A stretch of 64,000 nt of DNA from Sporichthya polymorpha DSM 43042 (lineage in GTDB: Bacteria; Actinomycetota; Actinomycetes; Sporichthyales; Sporichthyaceae), in the NCBI RefSeq assembly GCF_000384115.1, contig NZ_KB913029.1:62001-126000 (forward strand). Reading direction: 5' to 3'. The position numbers and the translations under genes are program-made. The notes beneath the pieces were generated by a model, which saw only the letters and a list, made by a program, of their open reading frames with translations, was not told the DNA's origin and made no database searches. Below, in pieces: positions 61,682 to 64,000 of the stretch (within the stretch, counting starts at the first letter, position 1; each line of letters starts with the position of its first letter).

Positions 61682-63205
61682 GTGAATTCGGGCCGGAGCT
61701 TCCGCCTCCTGATGGTCGGACTCCTGCTGGGCGTCCTCCTCGGGGCGCTGGACGGGACGATGGTGGCGGTGGCGCTGCCGACCATCGTCGGCGACCTCGG
61801 CGGCGTCGAGGACACGCACTGGGTCGTGACGGCCTACCTGCTGACCGCGACCGCGTCGACGCTCCTCTACGGGCGGGTCTCGGACCTGTTCGGCCGCAAA
61901 CCGGTTTTCCTGGCCGCCATCGGGGTCTTCCTCGCCGGGTCCGCGCTGTGCGCGCTGGCGCCCGGCATGGGGACGCTGGCCGCGGCCCGCGCGCTGCAGG
62001 GTCTCGGCGGCGGTGGCCTGCTCACCCTCGCCCTGGCGGTGATCGCGGACGTCGTACCGGCCCGGGACCGCGCGAAGTACCAGGGCCTGTTCGGAGCGGT
62101 GTTCGGTCTGGCCAGCGTGCTCGGTCCGGTGATCGGCGGCCCGGTCGTCGACGCCGCGGGCTGGCGCTGGCTGTTCCTGCTCAACCTGCCGGTCGGCGCG
62201 GTGGTCCTCGCGCTCGTGCTCACCCAGCTGCCGCTGCCGGTGCGCCGCCGCGAGCACGCCCTCGACGTGCGCGGCGCGGTGCTGCTCGCCGGCGCGGTCG
62301 GCTGCTTCCTGTGCTGGATCACCCGCGGCCAGGAGGTCGGCTGGGACTCCCCGCAGAGTTGGCTGCTCGGCGTCGCGGCCGCGGTGCTGGCCCCCGCGTT
62401 CGTCGCGTCCCAGCGCTCGGCGCCGGAGCCCGTGCTCCCGCTGGGCCTGTTCCGCAACCCGGCCTTCGCGCTCACCGGGGCCGTCGCGTTCTGCGTCGGC
62501 GCCGCGATGTTCGCCGCGATCCTGTTCATCCCGCTGGTCCTGCAGCTCGTCCAGGACCGCAGCGCGACCGCGTCCGGCCTGATGCTCGCCGCGATGACGA
62601 CGGGCCTGCTGGTCAGCTCCGTCGGTGTCGGACGGATGGTCAGCCGCACCGGCCGGCACAAGGCGCCGCCGGTGGCGGGGTCGGTGCTGATCACCGTCGC
62701 GATGCTGGCGCTGACCCGGCTCGACCCGGGGACGTCCGCGGCGTACACGGTCGGGGCGCTCACGCTGCTCGGGCTCGGCATCGGGCTGGTGTCGCCGGTG
62801 CTCGTCGCGGTGGCGCAGTGCTCGGTCGACGCGCGGGACCTCGGCATCGCGACCGCGTCGGTCTCGTTCTTCCGCAACCTCGGCGGGACCGTGGGGTCCG
62901 CGGTCGGGGTCGCGGTGCTCACGCACCGGTTGGCCGACGCCTCGCTCGACACGGACCGGGTCTCGACCCTGCCCGAGCAGGTGGACGCGCTGCCCGCGGC
63001 GGCGCAGGAGACCTACGCGCTCGCCTTCGCCGAGGCCGCGACCGGCGTGTTCTGGGCCGCGGCCGCGGTGGGCGCCGTCGCGATCGTGCTTGCCGCGCTC
63101 ACCCCGGCCCTGACGCTGGGTCAGGTTCTGGCGGAGGAGCCCGGCGACCAATACGCGCCGGAGCCGAGCACGAGGGCCGCCGCGCCCACCAGCCCGGCCT
63201 CCTGA
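61682..63205 (+). CDS. MFS drug transporter, DHA2 (14-TM) family
   Basis: A 507-residue major-facilitator pump, with motif D1 LDGTMVAVALPTIVGDLGG and motif A GRVSDLFGRKPVFLAAIG near the first cytoplasmic loop, and about 14 helices. It belongs to the EmrB/QacA group like the gene at 17002-18639. It starts GTG 61682. Its last 85 bp overlap the end of the convergent ROK gene, so the final 28 codons are shared in antisense. Confidence 0.88.
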   Translation: MNSGRSFRLLMVGLLLGVLLGALDGTMVAVALPTIVGDLGGVEDTHWVVTAYLLTATASTLLYGRVSDLFGRKPVFLAAIGVFLAGSALCALAPGMGTLAAARALQGLGGGGLLTLALAVIADVVPARDRAKYQGLFGAVFGLASVLGPVIGGPVVDAAGWRWLFLLNLPVGAVVLALVLTQLPLPVRRREHALDVRGAVLLAGAVGCFLCWITRGQEVGWDSPQSWLLGVAAAVLAPAFVASQRSAPEPVLPLGLFRNPAFALTGAVAFCVGAAMFAAILFIPLVLQLVQDRSATASGLMLAAMTTGLLVSSVGVGRMVSRTGRHKAPPVAGSVLITVAMLALTRLDPGTSAAYTVGALTLLGLGIGLVSPVLVAVAQCSVDARDLGIATASVSFFRNLGGTVGSAVGVAVLTHRLADASLDTDRVSTLPEQVDALPAAAQETYALAFAEAATGVFWAAAAVGAVAIVLAALTPALTLGQVLAEEPGDQYAPEPSTRAAAPTSPAS

Positions 63206-64000
63206 CCGAGCGCGGCCGGCACGATCCGCGTCGCCCGCACGAAGTCCATGCGCGCCTGTGCCTCGTAGGCGGCGTGCAACGGGCCGAACAACAGGTCGCC
63301 GGCCTGAGCCAGCCCTCCCCCGACGGCCACGACGTCGAGGTCGCACAGGTGGGCCGCCGACGCGATCGCCACGCCGAGGGCCTCCCCCGCCCGGCGCAGG
63401 GCGGCCAGCGCGACCGGGTGGCCGGCGCGGGCGTCCGCGGTCAGCGTCGCCGCGTCGTCGCCGGCGGGGTTCGCCCAGCCTTCGTCCCGGGCCCACGCGG
63501 CGGTGCGGGGCCCGCTCGCGACCGCCTCCAGGCAGCCGCGTGCGCCGCAGGCGCACTCCGGCCCGCGGGGGTCGACGCAGACGTGTCCGATGTGGCCGGC
63601 GTTGCCGCGGGCGCCGTCGACGAGCCGTCCGCCGAGGACCAGGCCGCCGCCGACGCCGGTGGAGACGACCATGCCGAGGACGTTCGCCCTCCCCCGCCCG
63701 GCCCCGCGCCAGTGCTCGGCCACCGCGACGCAGACGGCGTCGTTGTGGATGCGGACGTCGTCCTCGGAGCCGTTCCCGGCGCCGAGTTCGCGGGCGAGGT
63801 CGCGGAGCCGGTCCCGCAGCGGGAAGTCGCGCCAGCCGCCGATGTTCAGCGGCGAGACCCGTCCGGCGGGCCAGACCATCGGCCCGCCGCAGCCGACGCC
63901 GATCCCGACCGGGGCCGCCGCGGCCTTGGCGTGCACGCGGCGGACGAGGTCGGCCAGCGCGGTCCAGATCACCTCGGCGTCGGGCGAGCGGGGCGTGGGG
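63121..64000 (-). CDS. ROK-family sugar kinase (3' part; N-terminus beyond the window)
   Basis: The last 292 codons of a ROK protein. The frame runs open to position 64000, where the nucleotide-binding start of the family (DxGGT...) would lie upstream. Visible features are IGVGCGGPMVWPAGRVSPLN (phosphate 2-like region), NDAVCVAVAEHW with the catalytic Asp, and the ROK zinc/signature region GNAGHIGHVCVDPRGPEC followed by CGARGCLEAVASG. The end is at 63121. Likely glucokinase or another hexose kinase; a regulator is less likely since the catalytic Asp is present. Confidence 0.88.
   Translation of the reverse strand, partial: PTPRSPDAEVIWTALADLVRRVHAKAAAAPVGIGVGCGGPMVWPAGRVSPLNIGGWRDFPLRDRLRDLARELGAGNGSEDDVRIHNDAVCVAVAEHWRGAGRGRANVLGMVVSTGVGGGLVLGGRLVDGARGNAGHIGHVCVDPRGPECACGARGCLEAVASGPRTAAWARDEGWANPAGDDAATLTADARAGHPVALAALRRAGEALGVAIASAAHLCDLDVVAVGGGLAQAGDLLFGPLHAAYEAQARMDFVRATRIVPAALGQEAGLVGAAALVLGSGAYWSPGSSART

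Noticed and set aside
61601-63556. Large minus-strand open frame upstream of ilvA, antisense to the MFS gene
   Set aside because: Its translation is Arg-rich low complexity without motifs, while the plus strand encodes a clear 14-TM transporter.

Overview
This is a 64 kb piece of a high-GC chromosome from an actinobacterium. The evidence is the overall GC-rich codon use, the many GTG starts, a mycothiol S-conjugate amidase (mca), an actinobacterial-type succinate dehydrogenase, a tuberculostearic-acid-type gene pair, an MmpS-like protein and F420/LLM-type enzymes. The order greA-mca-(small membrane protein)-hlyIII-uppS-phoH-fumC ... glpX-xseB-xseA ... ispH-rmuC-ychF matches, by memory, the Rv1080c-Rv1112 part of the Mycobacterium tuberculosis map, so much of the window is conserved core. 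Genus cannot be fixed from the sequence alone. No rRNA, tRNA, CRISPR, IS element or prophage was seen.

Layout. 1-8.7 kb: the 5' end of typA, an FBP-domain protein, a TetR-controlled ABC exporter operon, a GNAT/PPOX pair, a hexapeptide acetyltransferase, and a tmsA-tmsB-like operon for 10-methyl branched fatty acids with a small Cys-rich third gene. 8.8-12.4 kb: sdhCAB, with a possible iron box upstream. 12.4-23.5 kb: small metabolic, regulatory and transport genes (lipoprotein, beta-lactamase-fold protein, NUDIX, pterin dehydratase, GAF-LuxR regulator, MFS pump, TetR/SRPBCC/LLM unit, RNase HI). 23.5-28.5 kb: a decayed toxin-antitoxin module against the 3' end of ychF, then a secreted SGNH hydrolase, rmuC and ispH.

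28.5-34.8 kb holds the most unusual functional cluster: a secreted cupredoxin/beta-propeller fusion, a two-domain multicopper oxidase, a CopC-CopD copper importer and a Lys-rich amicyanin-like cupredoxin, all on the minus strand and mostly translationally coupled. It looks like an extracytoplasmic copper redox chain with its own metal supply. 35-43 kb: MmpS, a second GAF-LuxR regulator, an acyl-CoA dehydrogenase and a five-gene branched-chain-amino-acid-type ABC transporter. Together with the copper cluster this splits ispH from xseAB. 43-53.5 kb: xseAB-glpX, a class I fumarase, GTP-PEP carboxykinase, a PD-(D/E)XK-like orphan, a class II fumarase and phoH2, that is, a gluconeogenic/TCA block. 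53.8-64 kb: uppS, hlyIII, an extremely acidic low-complexity protein, mca, greA, a DrrAB-type exporter, threonine dehydratase, an MFS pump and the 3' part of a ROK kinase.

The strongest unexplained sequence signal is a family of seven related 42-44 bp palindromes (core of the type GGYYGC-WATW-GCRRCC inside CGTCCGA...TCGGACG arms). They sit at gene ends, but also in a divergent promoter region. In three places a pair of them brackets an orphan or accessory cassette: a lipoprotein, a TA module and an endonuclease-like gene. At ychF the bracketed cassette also carries a degraded duplicate of the ychF 3' end. A second palindrome word (AAGGGGTGwCACCCTT) forms a perfect 50-bp palindrome near the left end and a four-copy tandem array at 36.5 kb.
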